This document shows, one piece after another, positions 27,668-35,572 of a stretch of 64,000 nucleotides of DNA; positions within the stretch are counted from its first letter, which is position 1, and each line of letters opens with the position of its first letter. This DNA is from JAIVJG01 sp964236735 (GTDB taxonomy: Bacteria; Acidobacteriota; Blastocatellia; Pyrinomonadales; Pyrinomonadaceae), in the NCBI GenBank assembly GCA_964236735.1, contig CAXSFM010000003.1, positions 124,001 to 188,000 on the forward strand. Direction: 5' to 3'. The notes under the pieces are model-generated. The model was not told where the DNA came from. It searched no databases and saw nothing but the letters and a program-made list of their open reading frames with translations. The position numbers were made by a program, and so were the translations under genes.

Positions 27668-28675
27668 CTAGTAGCCTCCTTTGCGCGAGCCTTTGCCGGC
27701 GTTTTTCTTTCCGCCCTTGCCGCCGCCGGAGGATGCGCCTCGTCCACCGCCGCCGCTACTCTTGACCTCACCCTTGCCGCTGCTTTTGCTCGCGCCTAAG
27801 GCACGACTGCCGCCTCCGACAGCTTTACCTGCGGCAGCTTTCCCGCCGCCTTTGCTTGCACCGCTTTTGGTTGCGCCGCCTTTGCTTGCGCCTTTGTTGC
27901 CGCTCTTCGCGCCACCAGCGCCGCTGAAGCCGCCGCGTGTCGCGCTAATGCCGCCGCCTTTACCGGCATTCGCCGATGAGCCGCCTTTTCCGGCACTGCC
28001 TTTAGCTGCGCCTTTGGACGCACTGCCTTTTGACGCGCCGCCACCACTGCTGCCGGACTTCTTCGCGGCTACGCTTTTACTGCCGCCGCCGCTCGCGCTG
28101 GCTTTAGACGAGCCACCTTTCGTGGCGCTGCCTTTGCTCGCGCTGCCTTTGGCTGCACCCGACTTGGATGCACCGCCTTTGCTCGCGCCGCTCCCACCGC
28201 CCGCGCCCTTCGACGCGCCGCCTTTGCTTGTGCCCGCGTCGCTGCGCGCCGCCCCTTGTTGTGCACTGCCTTTGCTGGCTGCGCCCGTCTTCGACGTGCC
28301 CTTCGCGCCGGCTCTCGACGATGCGCCTTTGCTGGACGAGCCTCCGCCTGAGATGCCGCCGCCCGCGCCCGCCGTGCCACCGCCCTTCGCGCCGGAAGAT
28401 GCGCTGCTGCTGCTGCTCTTGCTGCTCGTCGAGGATGCGCTGCCGCCAGACGTTCCAGAGCCGATGCCCGTGGCGCGTCCGATGGCCTGTCCACCATGAT
28501 GGCCGCCATCATCTTCGCTATCTTCATCACCAACGTCGCTGTCGCCGCCGCTGCTGTCGCCACTACTGCTGCCTGTTCCGGCAGAGCGTCCCGCGCCGGC
28601 GTCTGTGCCCGCGCCGCCGCCCACGTCTATTCTGCTGCCAGTCACATCGTCGTCATTGTCACGTTCGCTGGACAT
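27668..28675 (-). CDS. Gly/Ser/Ala/Lys-rich low-complexity protein
   Basis: Predicted disordered protein of 335 residues. The start at 28675 is supported by AAGGAGG ten bases upstream. The N-terminal ~75 residues are acidic (RDNDDDVTG, GDEDSEDDGGHHGG); from there on the chain is made of irregular SKGGASKG, GSASKGSA and KGGGK words, rich in Gly, Ser and Ala with evenly spaced Lys and with no Trp, Cys or Phe outside a single FSG. No signal peptide is seen. It resembles KGG-type and H1-like basic tails only in composition. A DNA- or RNA-binding or condensate-forming role is conceivable but unproven. Antisense frames are a Pro/Leu shadow of the same repeats. Confidence 0.65.
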   Translation of the reverse strand: MSSERDNDDDVTGSRIDVGGGAGTDAGAGRSAGTGSSSGDSSGGDSDVGDEDSEDDGGHHGGQAIGRATGIGSGTSGGSASSTSSKSSSSSASSGAKGGGTAGAGGGISGGGSSSKGASSRAGAKGTSKTGAASKGSAQQGAARSDAGTSKGGASKGAGGGSGASKGGASKSGAAKGSASKGSATKGGSSKASASGGGSKSVAAKKSGSSGGGASKGSASKGAAKGSAGKGGSSANAGKGGGISATRGGFSGAGGAKSGNKGASKGGATKSGASKGGGKAAAGKAVGGGSRALGASKSSGKGEVKSSGGGGRGASSGGGKGGKKNAGKGSRKGGY

Positions 28676-28938
28676 CTCTTGTGTTCCTCCTTGTGTGTGA
28701 GGCAGACCTCTCCTTCGCGGAGAGATCACCCCTTATGTCAAAAATTTTAGCTCGTCAGAGACGTGCCGTTTGCGGCGCAGAATATCATAACTTCGAGCGT
28801 CGCAAACTACTCTTTCACGCGCGCCGCAAAAAATTTTGGCGGGCGTCGAAAATCTCCGCGCGCTCGCACCGCCTCCGCCCGTCGTATAGAATGCGCGGGG
28901 GCGAAACCCGCAAGGATTGATAGCCCGCGCGACGCAGT

Positions 28939-29496
28939 ATGGACGCACTCTCTTCAGCTCTGGCCGTGTTGACGGCGATGATTACGCCCGCCGTTTTAAT
29001 CTCGGCGAGCGGCACGCTGATTCTCTCGACGACGACCAGACTGTCGCGCGTGATTGACCGCGTCCGCACGCTCTCCGCCGATTTCGAGGAGTTGACGCAG
29101 GGCGAGGGGCAAATGGAGTTGAAAGAAGAGAGACGCGCTCTCATCTTCAGCCTGCTCGACATGCTGACGAGCCGCGCGCGCATACTCCAACGCTGCATGA
29201 CGGTCTTCTATACTTCGGTCGGCATCTTCGTGCTGACGAGCATCTCCATCGGCGTCGTCGCGGCCATCGGCGGCGCGCAGTACACTTACTGGATTCCGGT
29301 CGCGCTCGGACTGCTCGGCGCGCTGTGTCTCTCTTACGGCAGCACGCTCTTAATCTTCGAGGCGCGGCTCGCGGTGCGCGCGCTCGGACAGGAAATGGAC
29401 TTCATCTGGAAGCTCGGTCGCGCCCTCGCGCCCGCCGATCTCGTCCAGCAACACAGCCCGCACCACAATCGTCTGACACTCAAACGCCAACCATGA
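28939..29496 (+). CDS. DUF2721 membrane protein
   Basis: Protein of 185 residues of the DUF2721 family. Hydrophobic segments are at residues about 6-28 (MITPAVLISASGTLILS), 92-112 and 118-140. The basic motif TTTRLSRVIDRVRTL after the first segment and the SLLDMLTSRARILQRCMTVFYTS-type stretch (key part RARILQRCMTVFY) are the family signature. Function is unknown. Its stop overlaps the ATG of the radical SAM gene by four bases (29493-29496), so they are translated together. The start is divergent from the Gly/Ser-rich gene, with about 260 bases between the two starts for both promoters. Confidence 0.88.
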   Translation: MDALSSALAVLTAMITPAVLISASGTLILSTTTRLSRVIDRVRTLSADFEELTQGEGQMELKEERRALIFSLLDMLTSRARILQRCMTVFYTSVGIFVLTSISIGVVAAIGGAQYTYWIPVALGLLGALCLSYGSTLLIFEARLAVRALGQEMDFIWKLGRALAPADLVQQHSPHHNRLTLKRQP

Positions 29497-30509
29497 GAGA
29501 GCGTCCTTCATATCTCGCGCTTTACGAAACGGGCGAACTCGCGCGGCGCGTCGCGTCGCTCGAACGCCTGCTCGAACGCTGCACGGTCTGCCCGCTCGAC
29601 TGCGGCAACAATCGCACGCGCGGAGAACTCGCGCGCTGCTATTCGGCGAGTCTCCCCATCGTCTCGTCTTACACGGCGCACTTCGGCGAAGAACCCGCGC
29701 TCACGGGCACGCACGGCGCGGGCAACATCTTTTTCGGCAACTGCAATCTGCGCTGCGTCTATTGCCAGAACTACCAGATTTCGCAGACGCATAAAACGCA
29801 ACTCAAAAACGAAGTGACGCACGAGCGTCTCGCCGAAATGATGCTTGAGCTTCAAGCGCGCGGCTGCCACAACGTTAACTTTGTTTCGCCAACGCACTTC
29901 GCGCCGCAGCTCGCGCGCGCGGCGCTTATTGCCTGCGAGCGCGGCTTTCATCTACCGATTGTCTATAACACCAACGCCTACGATTCGCTCGAAGTCCTGC
30001 GCCTGCTCGACGGAATTGTTGACGTGTACCTGCCCGATTTGAAATACGCAGACTCTGCGGACGGCTACACGTATTCAAAAGTTCCCGGCTACACGGAACA
30101 CGCGCGCGCCGCACTCCAAGAGATGTATCGTCAGACGGGCGACGCCTTAGTCTTCAACGAAGCGGGGCTGCTCCGGCGCGGACTCGTCGTTCGCCTGCTC
30201 GTGCTGCCCAACGACATCGCGGGCGTGCGCGAGTCTCTTGAATGGATACGCGCGAGCTTGAGTCCGCGCGTCGCCGTCTCTCTGATGGCGCAATATTACG
30301 CGACGAACAAAGCCGCGACCGACGAGCGTTACATGCTCCTCTCGCGCCGTATCACCGAATCCGAATGGCTCAAGGCCGTCTCTGCGCTCGACGCGCTCGG
30401 CATGGAAGAAGGCTGGATGCAGGAGTACGATGGCGCTTCGCATTACTATCGCCCCGACTTCAACGACAGCGAGAAACCGTTCAAGGATATACGCGATTTC
30501 CAACCTTGA
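29493..30509 (+). CDS. Radical SAM protein, PflX-like
   Basis: Iron-sulphur radical SAM protein of 338 residues resembling PflX (uncharacterised pyruvate formate-lyase activating enzyme homologue). The cluster motif is CNLRCVYCQNY (Cx3CxxC); ahead of it an extra Cys-rich patch, RCTVCPLDCGNNRTRGELARC, quoted here in pieces as CTVCPLDC and GELARC, fits the family's N-terminal Cys motif. The rest is a TIM-barrel-like region with PDLKYADSADGYTYSKV. The start at 29493 is set by the four-base overlap with the DUF2721 gene; the longer upstream frame is ignored because it lies inside that gene. The glycyl-radical partner is not in the window, so the substrate is unknown. Confidence 0.86.
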   Translation: MRERPSYLALYETGELARRVASLERLLERCTVCPLDCGNNRTRGELARCYSASLPIVSSYTAHFGEEPALTGTHGAGNIFFGNCNLRCVYCQNYQISQTHKTQLKNEVTHERLAEMMLELQARGCHNVNFVSPTHFAPQLARAALIACERGFHLPIVYNTNAYDSLEVLRLLDGIVDVYLPDLKYADSADGYTYSKVPGYTEHARAALQEMYRQTGDALVFNEAGLLRRGLVVRLLVLPNDIAGVRESLEWIRASLSPRVAVSLMAQYYATNKAATDERYMLLSRRITESEWLKAVSALDALGMEEGWMQEYDGASHYYRPDFNDSEKPFKDIRDFQP

Positions 30510-30550
30510 GTCTCAACGCTTCAGACTCCCAACCATTCACAGAGGATAAA

Positions 30551-31039
30551 ATGGCAGCAACCGGAACAGACGTTAACGAACAGGCTCCTGATTTTAATTT
30601 GAAGGACGGCGACGGCGCACAGTGGCGTCTGTCGGACATGCGCGGGCGCGTCGTCGTGCTCCTTTTTTATCCGGGCGACGAGACGCCCATCTGCACCAGA
30701 CAGTTGTGTTCCGTGCGCGACCGCTGGGAGGAATATCAAGCGACGGGCGCGGAGGTCGTCGGCCTGTCGCCGAACACCGTCGAGTCGCATCAAAAATTCA
30801 CGGAGCATCACGGACTGCCGCTTCGACTGCTGGCCGACACAAATAGCGAAGTGGCGAAACTCTACGGCGCGTCGTCGTGGATTCCCGGAAGAACGGCGCG
30901 CGCCGTCGTCGTGATTGACGGCGCGGGCGTTATTCGTTATCGCAAAGTGCAGCCGCTCTCGCTCTTTCGCCCCAAAGACGATGAGGTTATCGCCGCCATC
31001 CGCGCCGCCGAAGCAGCGAACCACGCGGCGAGCCGCTAG
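30551..31039 (+). CDS. Peroxiredoxin, AhpC/TSA BCP-like
   Basis: Thiol peroxidase of 162 residues. It starts at 30551, after an AGAGG; the frame is open further upstream but not protein-like. The peroxidatic Cys is in PGDETPICTRQLC and a second Cys five residues later matches the intramolecular resolving Cys of bacterioferritin co-migratory protein type enzymes. The fold markers FNLKDGDGAQWRLSD, VVVLLFYPGD and GVIRYRKVQP are in place. It detoxifies peroxides with thioredoxin in the cytoplasm (no signal peptide). The next gene encodes an iron-trafficking-like protein, and a radical SAM gene precedes it; the three may be linked to oxidative and iron stress. Confidence 0.92.
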   Translation: MAATGTDVNEQAPDFNLKDGDGAQWRLSDMRGRVVVLLFYPGDETPICTRQLCSVRDRWEEYQATGAEVVGLSPNTVESHQKFTEHHGLPLRLLADTNSEVAKLYGASSWIPGRTARAVVVIDGAGVIRYRKVQPLSLFRPKDDEVIAAIRAAEAANHAASR

Positions 31040-31127
31040 GCATCTGCGACGACGGCGCGCGCCATGTGATATTTTATCCACACGAACGAGATTTTATTCA
31101 CACGGCAATTTTCAAGGAGAGTTTTCG

Positions 31128-31418
31128 ATGGCTGAAGAAATCAAATGCGCGCGTTGCGAAAAAAAGCGTCCCGCGCTCGGCTACGCGCCTTTCCCGAACG
31201 AGGTGGGTCAGCAGATCGGGACGCAAATTTGCCAGCCGTGCTGGGCCGAATGGCTCCAGAAACAGAACATGATCATCAACCACTACGGCCTCGACCTGAT
31301 GAAAGAGGACGCGCAGAATTTCCTCTTCGATAATATGAAAGCTTTCTTCTTCGGCGGCGGTGCGACCTCCGACATGGCGCAGATAGACACGTCGAAAGAA
31401 GGCACGGTCAAGTGGTGA
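31128..31418 (+). CDS. Fe(II)-trafficking-like protein with N-terminal Cys pair
   Basis: Protein of 96 residues. The central part, GTQICQPCWAEWLQKQNMII and NHYGLDLMKEDAQNFL, resembles YggX (iron-trafficking, oxidative damage protection), whose motif is WxxWxxxQTMLINE. It differs by carrying CARCEKKRPAL and CQPCW Cys pairs that could make a zinc or iron site; YggX has a single conserved Cys. Preceded by AAGGAG, 88 bases after the peroxiredoxin gene. The tail has FFFGGGATSDM. Iron transfer to Fe-S proteins is inferred by resemblance. A separate small zinc-ribbon family with a YggX-like helix is the alternative. Confidence 0.75.
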   Translation: MAEEIKCARCEKKRPALGYAPFPNEVGQQIGTQICQPCWAEWLQKQNMIINHYGLDLMKEDAQNFLFDNMKAFFFGGGATSDMAQIDTSKEGTVKW

Positions 31419-31765
31419 AAAGGCGCAGTCAGTAGCCAGTAGATTGTAGTCAGTGAAAAGTAGTCAGTCTATTCACTGATTAAGAGTTGCCGCGACCTGA
31501 AAAAGCTGCCGGCATGACGCAAGACGGGTCGGTGCGGAGTGGCTGCCGTCAGAAACTTTCTTGAATCTTTACACTTTTTTGCCATTTCCATCTTGCGTAT
31601 TAGGTCAATAATTGAATAATATCCGTCCGGCTTCAGGCCAGCCCACGGATTCCGCGTCGTCCTTACAAGACGAAGGCGCGCCACTCTTCCGGAAGATGGG
31701 GCGCGTTGAACGTTTCCGGGGGTCGTAGTTTTAGTTCTATAGAACATTAAATCTCAGGAGACAAC
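31419..31765. other. Intergenic region before the Asn/Met-rich lipoprotein gene
   Basis: 347 bases without a gene. The first 75 bases hold iterated AGTCAGT words (31430-31490) with a short AGTCAGTGAA/TTCACTGA hairpin, degenerate kin of the other iterated hairpins. An AT-rich stretch (about 31600-31620) may be a promoter for the lipoprotein gene. GTTCTATAGAAC (31734-31745) is a perfect 12-bp palindrome 20 bases before the ATG. Confidence 0.5.
31734..31745. promoter_or_regulatory. 12-bp palindrome upstream of the lipoprotein gene
   Basis: GTTCTATAGAAC is perfectly self-complementary and lies 20 bases before the start codon of the gene at 31766. Its position suits an operator. No repressor can be named. 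Confidence 0.3.
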
Positions 31766-32074
31766 ATGAAGAAGAGCACACTTGCAGCACTCGTCGCGGG
31801 CACAGCCCTCGCCGCGTTCACCGTCGGTTGCGGCGGCGGCGACAACACCAACAACGCCAACATGGCCGGCAACATGAACAAAACGACCACTAACGTTTCG
31901 ACAACCTCGAACGCCAACATGGTCACCACCACCACGACGACCACGACGAATATGTCGAACATGAACGGCAACATGTCGAACATGAACGGCAATATGGCGA
32001 TGAATGGCAATATGAACCACAGCATGAACGGCAACATGTCGAACGCGAACATGAAGTCGAACATGAATCACTAA
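31766..32074 (+). CDS. Asn/Met-rich small lipoprotein
   Basis: Predicted lipoprotein of 102 residues. The signal peptide ends in AAFTVGC (lipid-modified Cys at about residue 22), then GGGDNTNNANM. The mature chain is made almost wholly of Asn, Met, Thr and Gly with repeated SNMNGNM units and a Thr tract (VTTTTTTTTNM), ending NMNH. No folded domain is visible. AGGAG precedes the ATG. The paralogue at 32427-32948 shares CGGGDNTNNANM and adds a BON domain. Met and His could bind Cu(I) or Ag(I), but this is speculation; a simple low-complexity linker to the surface is the alternative. Confidence 0.75.
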   Translation: MKKSTLAALVAGTALAAFTVGCGGGDNTNNANMAGNMNKTTTNVSTTSNANMVTTTTTTTTNMSNMNGNMSNMNGNMAMNGNMNHSMNGNMSNANMKSNMNH

Positions 32075-32143
32075 TCTCCCCGCAGACGTTCGGACTTTGA
32101 ACGTTTGAGGTTCGCCGGCTTCTTGCTGGCTGCACGGGTACGC

Positions 32144-32185
32144 CGCAGAAGGGCGTCGAGACGCGCGTCTCGACGCCCTTCTGCG
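32144..32185. repeat. Perfect 42-bp palindrome
   Basis: 21-base arms 32144-32164 and 32165-32185 are perfectly complementary without a spacer. It lies in the 352-base gap 32075-32426 between the two Asn/Met-rich lipoprotein genes, about 70 bases after the first. The rest of the gap has no gene-like content. As RNA it would be a long GC-rich hairpin able to end or protect the first message; as DNA it is a cruciform-prone site. Confidence 0.85.
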
Positions 32186-32426
32186 CGTCTCAACCCTGGC
32201 ACGCCGAGTCTCGCCTGTCCCGCCCTGAATTTCGTGCCGCGCACTCATTCTCTCTTGTCGTCTTCGCCCGGCGGCGTTAAGATGAGCGCAAGTTCCACGC
32301 CCATACGCTTGCAGGGAGTTTTGGATACGGCGCAAAAAACCGTCGGGTTTGATTGCTGTGTCGTGTCACGGATTTTCACAGCGCGGGTTGAATTTATTTC
32401 CGACAAGACGAAACACAGGAGAAACT

Positions 32427-32948
32427 ATGAACAAGATCAAACTGATTGCGCTCGCGACGGGCATCACTCTGGCGGCGATGCTGGCCGCCGGTTGCGGCGG
32501 TGGCGATAACACCAACAACGCCAACATGGCGATGAACGCCAACATGAACGCCAATATGAATACCAACATGGCGATGAACACAAACATGAACGCCAACCGC
32601 GCCATGACCTACAACGCCAACATGACGCGCGACGAATACGAGAAGAACAAAACTTCTTACTCGGATGATGCCAAAAAGGCCGGACGCAGCATCGGCACAG
32701 GCGTCAACGACGGATGGCTGTGGACGAAGGTTCACGCTTCCCTTGTCAGCGCTGATGACCTCCGCGATTCAACCATCAACGTGGACGTGGACAACGCCGT
32801 CGTCACGCTCTCCGGTTCGGTCGCCAACGGCAACCAGAAAATCAGAGCCGTGGACATTGCCAAGAAAGTTGACGGCGTCAAGAGCGTCACCAATAAGCTC
32901 GCCGTGAGCGCAAGCGGCAACACCAACAACCCAAACATGAAGAAGTAA
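32427..32948 (+). CDS. Asn/Met-rich lipoprotein with BON domain
   Basis: Lipoprotein of 173 residues. The signal peptide ends LAAGC followed by GGGDNTNNANM, identical to the first lipoprotein. An Asn/Met tract (residues about 30-65, ANMNANMNTNM words) leads into a BON domain (about 100-165): WLWTKVHASLVSADDLRDST, VDNAVVTLSGSV and VDGVKSVTNKLAV. BON domains bind membranes or ligands and occur in OsmY-like stress proteins. The start at 32427 has AGGAG upstream. It is likely periplasm-facing, anchored in the outer membrane. Function unknown. Confidence 0.85.
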   Translation: MNKIKLIALATGITLAAMLAAGCGGGDNTNNANMAMNANMNANMNTNMAMNTNMNANRAMTYNANMTRDEYEKNKTSYSDDAKKAGRSIGTGVNDGWLWTKVHASLVSADDLRDSTINVDVDNAVVTLSGSVANGNQKIRAVDIAKKVDGVKSVTNKLAVSASGNTNNPNMKK

Positions 32949-33322
32949 CGCACGGGCGTGCAAGCGTAAGGATCAAGGGCGGAAGGAACGTCGGCGCGGG
33001 TGACGGCAGCGCGGCTCGCGCCAACGTTCTTTCTTCCCTCTTCCTCCAATGACATCTCTGCTCTTCGCGCGCGGCGAAACTTTCCGTCAGGCTGCCGCGT
33101 AGCAGCACACGCACACGTCAACAGTCGTCTTCTCCGTCCCACGCACTTTGCCGGCGCGAGTTGATTTCCTTGCCGGGTGCGTTCCCACATCCCGAAGCCG
33201 TCCCAAAAATTTGTACGCGCTCGACACTCGCCACAGAGAACACGCTTGCCGCCGGCACGCTCTCGCGTGCAAGGAATCGCGTGCGCCGGCAAAGAAACGT
33301 CAGTTCAGAGAGTTGAAAGTTT
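32949..33322. other. Intergenic region after the BON lipoprotein
   Basis: 374 bases. It begins with a strong hairpin at 32983-33035. The remainder holds no protein-like frame; it is the leader of the amidohydrolase gene at 33323. Confidence 0.5.
32983..33035 (+). terminator. Hairpin terminator candidate after the BON lipoprotein
   Basis: GAACGT-GGCGCG (32986-32998) pairs with CGCGCC-ACGTTC (33017-33029) with one mismatch, and flanking purine/pyrimidine tracts extend it. A pyrimidine-rich tail TTTCTTCCCTCTTCC follows. It likely ends the lipoprotein transcript, though the T run is broken. Confidence 0.55.
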
Positions 33323-35479
33323 ATGCGAAACAGCAGTCACACTAGATTTCTCGCCGCGTTCGTCATCGCCATCTTCGCCGCTGCCGCATGGCTCGCGCTG
33401 CCCTCGCGCGTCGTCGCGCAACGCAGCGCGACGGGACTTGACACTTACGCCATCACGAACGCGCGCATCGTCACCGGCGTGGGACAGACCATCGAGCGCG
33501 GGACAGTCGTCTTCCGCAACGGCCTCATCATCGCCGTTGGAGACCGCGTCAACGCGCCGCCCGACGCGCGCGTCATTGACGGCGCGGGGCTGACCGTCTA
33601 TCCCGGTTTGATTGACGCGAGCACGACGCTCGGCATTCCGCGTCCGACGCCGCAGCCCGGCGGAGGCGCGGGCGGATTGGGCGGCGGCTTCGCCGGACTC
33701 TTCGGGCCGCCGACCGCGCCCTCCGCCACCTCGCCCAACTCGACGCAGTTGGCCGGACTCCAACCTGAGATTCTCGCCGCCGACATCATTCATCCCGGCG
33801 GCGCGGAGATCGAGGCGGCGCGCGCGGCTGGCATCACAGCGGCGCAGACCGTCCCGCGCGGCAACATTTTTCTCGGCCAGTCGGCCTTCATCAATCTCGC
33901 GGGCGACACGCCGCAGGGAATGATTATTCGCACGCCCGTCGCGCTCTACGTCGGACTAACGCCGCTCGGCTCAGGCCAGTATCCCGGCTCTCTGATGGGC
34001 GTCTTCTCTTCCATTCGTCAACTCCTGCTCGACGCGCAACGCTATCGCGAAGCGAATGAGATTTACGCGCGCAATCCGCGCGGCCTGCGTCGCCCCGATG
34101 TGGACAAGTCGCTCGCCGCCTTGCAGCCCGTCCTTGCCAGACAGATGCCCGTCGTGATGCAGGCCGACCGCGCGCGCGAGATTGACCGCGCGCTCGATCT
34201 GGCGCGCGAGTTCAATTTGCAAATGATCATCAACGGCGGCATGGAGGCCGACCGCGTCGCCCCGCGCCTGAAGGCGATGAACGTGCCCGTCCTGCTCTCT
34301 CTCAACTTTCCGAAGCGCACGACCGCCGCGTCGCCCGACGCCGACCCAGACCCCGTGCGTGTTTTGCGCGAGCGCGTCGAAGCGCCGAAGACCGCCGGGC
34401 GACTGGCGGCGGCGGGCGTCCCTTTCGCTTTCCAGTCCGGCGGCATGACGACGATGACGGACTTTTTGACGAACGCCGCGAAAGCCGTCGAGCAGGGACT
34501 CGCGCGTGATGAAGCTTTGCGCGCGATGACTTCTCGGACGGCGGAGATGCTCGGCGTCGCAGACCGTCTCGGCACGATTGAAACGGGCAAGATCGCGAAC
34601 CTGACCGTCACGCGCGGCGACCTCTTCGATAAGACGCGCGCGATTACGCACGTCTTCATTGACGGGCGACCTGTTGACTTGAAGCCCGCTGCCGCGACAA
34701 CTCCGGCGAGCGGCGCAGCGAGCGCGAGCGGCACTTGGGTCGTCAACATCAACCTCGGTGGCGCGGGGAAAGAATCCGAGTTGACGATGACTCTGACTTT
34801 GCAACAGCAGGGCGAGCGACTCTCCGGCTCGATTCAAGGTCAACTCGGCTCCGGCCAGATTGCGACCGGCACGCTCAACGGCGCAGACATCCGTTTCACC
34901 GTGCCCGTCACGCTGCCCGGCCCCGGCACGCAGACGACGGACGCCAATTTTACGGGCACGCTCAACGGCAACGGGATGAGCGGCACGGTGCAGGTCATCG
35001 GGCGTGGCCCCGGAACCTTCACCGGCACGCGCGGAGGGGGTGGCGGCGGCGGCGCAACGACGACACCCGCGCCTTCCGCCACGCCCGGCGCGGGCGACAC
35101 GCCGCCCGCTCGTCCCGGCACGACGCCGCCGACAACAACGACGCCTCCCGCATCGTCGGACAACGCGACAACGACACTCAATCTGTCCGGTACATGGTCA
35201 ACCAATGTTGAGTTCGGGCAGACGCCGATTCCCATCACTTTCATCCTGCAACAGCAGCGCGCGAATCTGTCGGGACGCATCGAGAGCCGCTTCGGCTCCG
35301 CAGACATCGCCGGCGGCGCGGTGACGGATAACACTTTTCGTTTCTCCACCACGCTCGAACTTCAAGGACAGGCCATCAGCTTCAATTACGAAGGCACGGT
35401 TAGCGGTGACACGATGAATGGAACTGTCACCACGCCGCGCGGCCAGGTGCCGTTCAGCGGAACGCGCAGCAATCCTTAA
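33323..35479 (+). CDS. Secreted amidohydrolase-fold protein lacking metal ligands
   Basis: 718 residues with a signal peptide (residues 1-32, AAAWLALPSRVVAQ). Residues 40-450 have the amidohydrolase-superfamily architecture: beta-sandwich ends (YAITNARIVTG and GKIANLTVTRGD) around a barrel. The usual HxH of PGLIDAHTH is replaced (PGLIDASTTLG); the later ligand positions read MQADRAREI, INGGMEADRV and FQSGGMTTM, so His and Asp ligands are missing. It is probably a non-catalytic paralogue. After residue 455 there are two copies of a beta domain, SGTWVVNINL near 470 and SGTWSTNVEFG near 620, joined by a Gly/Thr/Pro-rich linker. First of three tandem relatives. Confidence 0.82.
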   Translation: MRNSSHTRFLAAFVIAIFAAAAWLALPSRVVAQRSATGLDTYAITNARIVTGVGQTIERGTVVFRNGLIIAVGDRVNAPPDARVIDGAGLTVYPGLIDASTTLGIPRPTPQPGGGAGGLGGGFAGLFGPPTAPSATSPNSTQLAGLQPEILAADIIHPGGAEIEAARAAGITAAQTVPRGNIFLGQSAFINLAGDTPQGMIIRTPVALYVGLTPLGSGQYPGSLMGVFSSIRQLLLDAQRYREANEIYARNPRGLRRPDVDKSLAALQPVLARQMPVVMQADRAREIDRALDLAREFNLQMIINGGMEADRVAPRLKAMNVPVLLSLNFPKRTTAASPDADPDPVRVLRERVEAPKTAGRLAAAGVPFAFQSGGMTTMTDFLTNAAKAVEQGLARDEALRAMTSRTAEMLGVADRLGTIETGKIANLTVTRGDLFDKTRAITHVFIDGRPVDLKPAAATTPASGAASASGTWVVNINLGGAGKESELTMTLTLQQQGERLSGSIQGQLGSGQIATGTLNGADIRFTVPVTLPGPGTQTTDANFTGTLNGNGMSGTVQVIGRGPGTFTGTRGGGGGGGATTTPAPSATPGAGDTPPARPGTTPPTTTTPPASSDNATTTLNLSGTWSTNVEFGQTPIPITFILQQQRANLSGRIESRFGSADIAGGAVTDNTFRFSTTLELQGQAISFNYEGTVSGDTMNGTVTTPRGQVPFSGTRSNP

Positions 35480-35484
35480 ATGCC

Positions 35485-35548
35485 GTGATGAGTGATAAGT
35501 GATGAGTGATAAGAGCAAACTTCTTACTCATCACTTATCACTCATCAC
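35485..35548. repeat. Perfect 23-bp inverted repeat of iterated GTGATGA words
   Basis: Arms 35485-35507 and 35526-35548 are perfectly complementary; the right arm carries one further repeat of the word. It lies right after the stop codon of the first amidohydrolase gene and before the second, and may stabilise or attenuate the transcript. Confidence 0.9.
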
Positions 35549-35572
35549 TCATCACTGTTTTCGAGGAATAAT

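Noticed and set aside
27681..28499. 272-codon plus-strand Pro/Leu-rich frame opposite the Gly/Ser/Lys gene
   Set aside because: It is the complement of the GGN/GCN/AGC-type codon repeats on the other strand, and has no ribosome-binding site.
29325..29492. Upstream extension of the radical SAM gene
   Set aside because: It lies inside the DUF2721 gene in another frame; the ATGA overlap at 29493 is the natural start.
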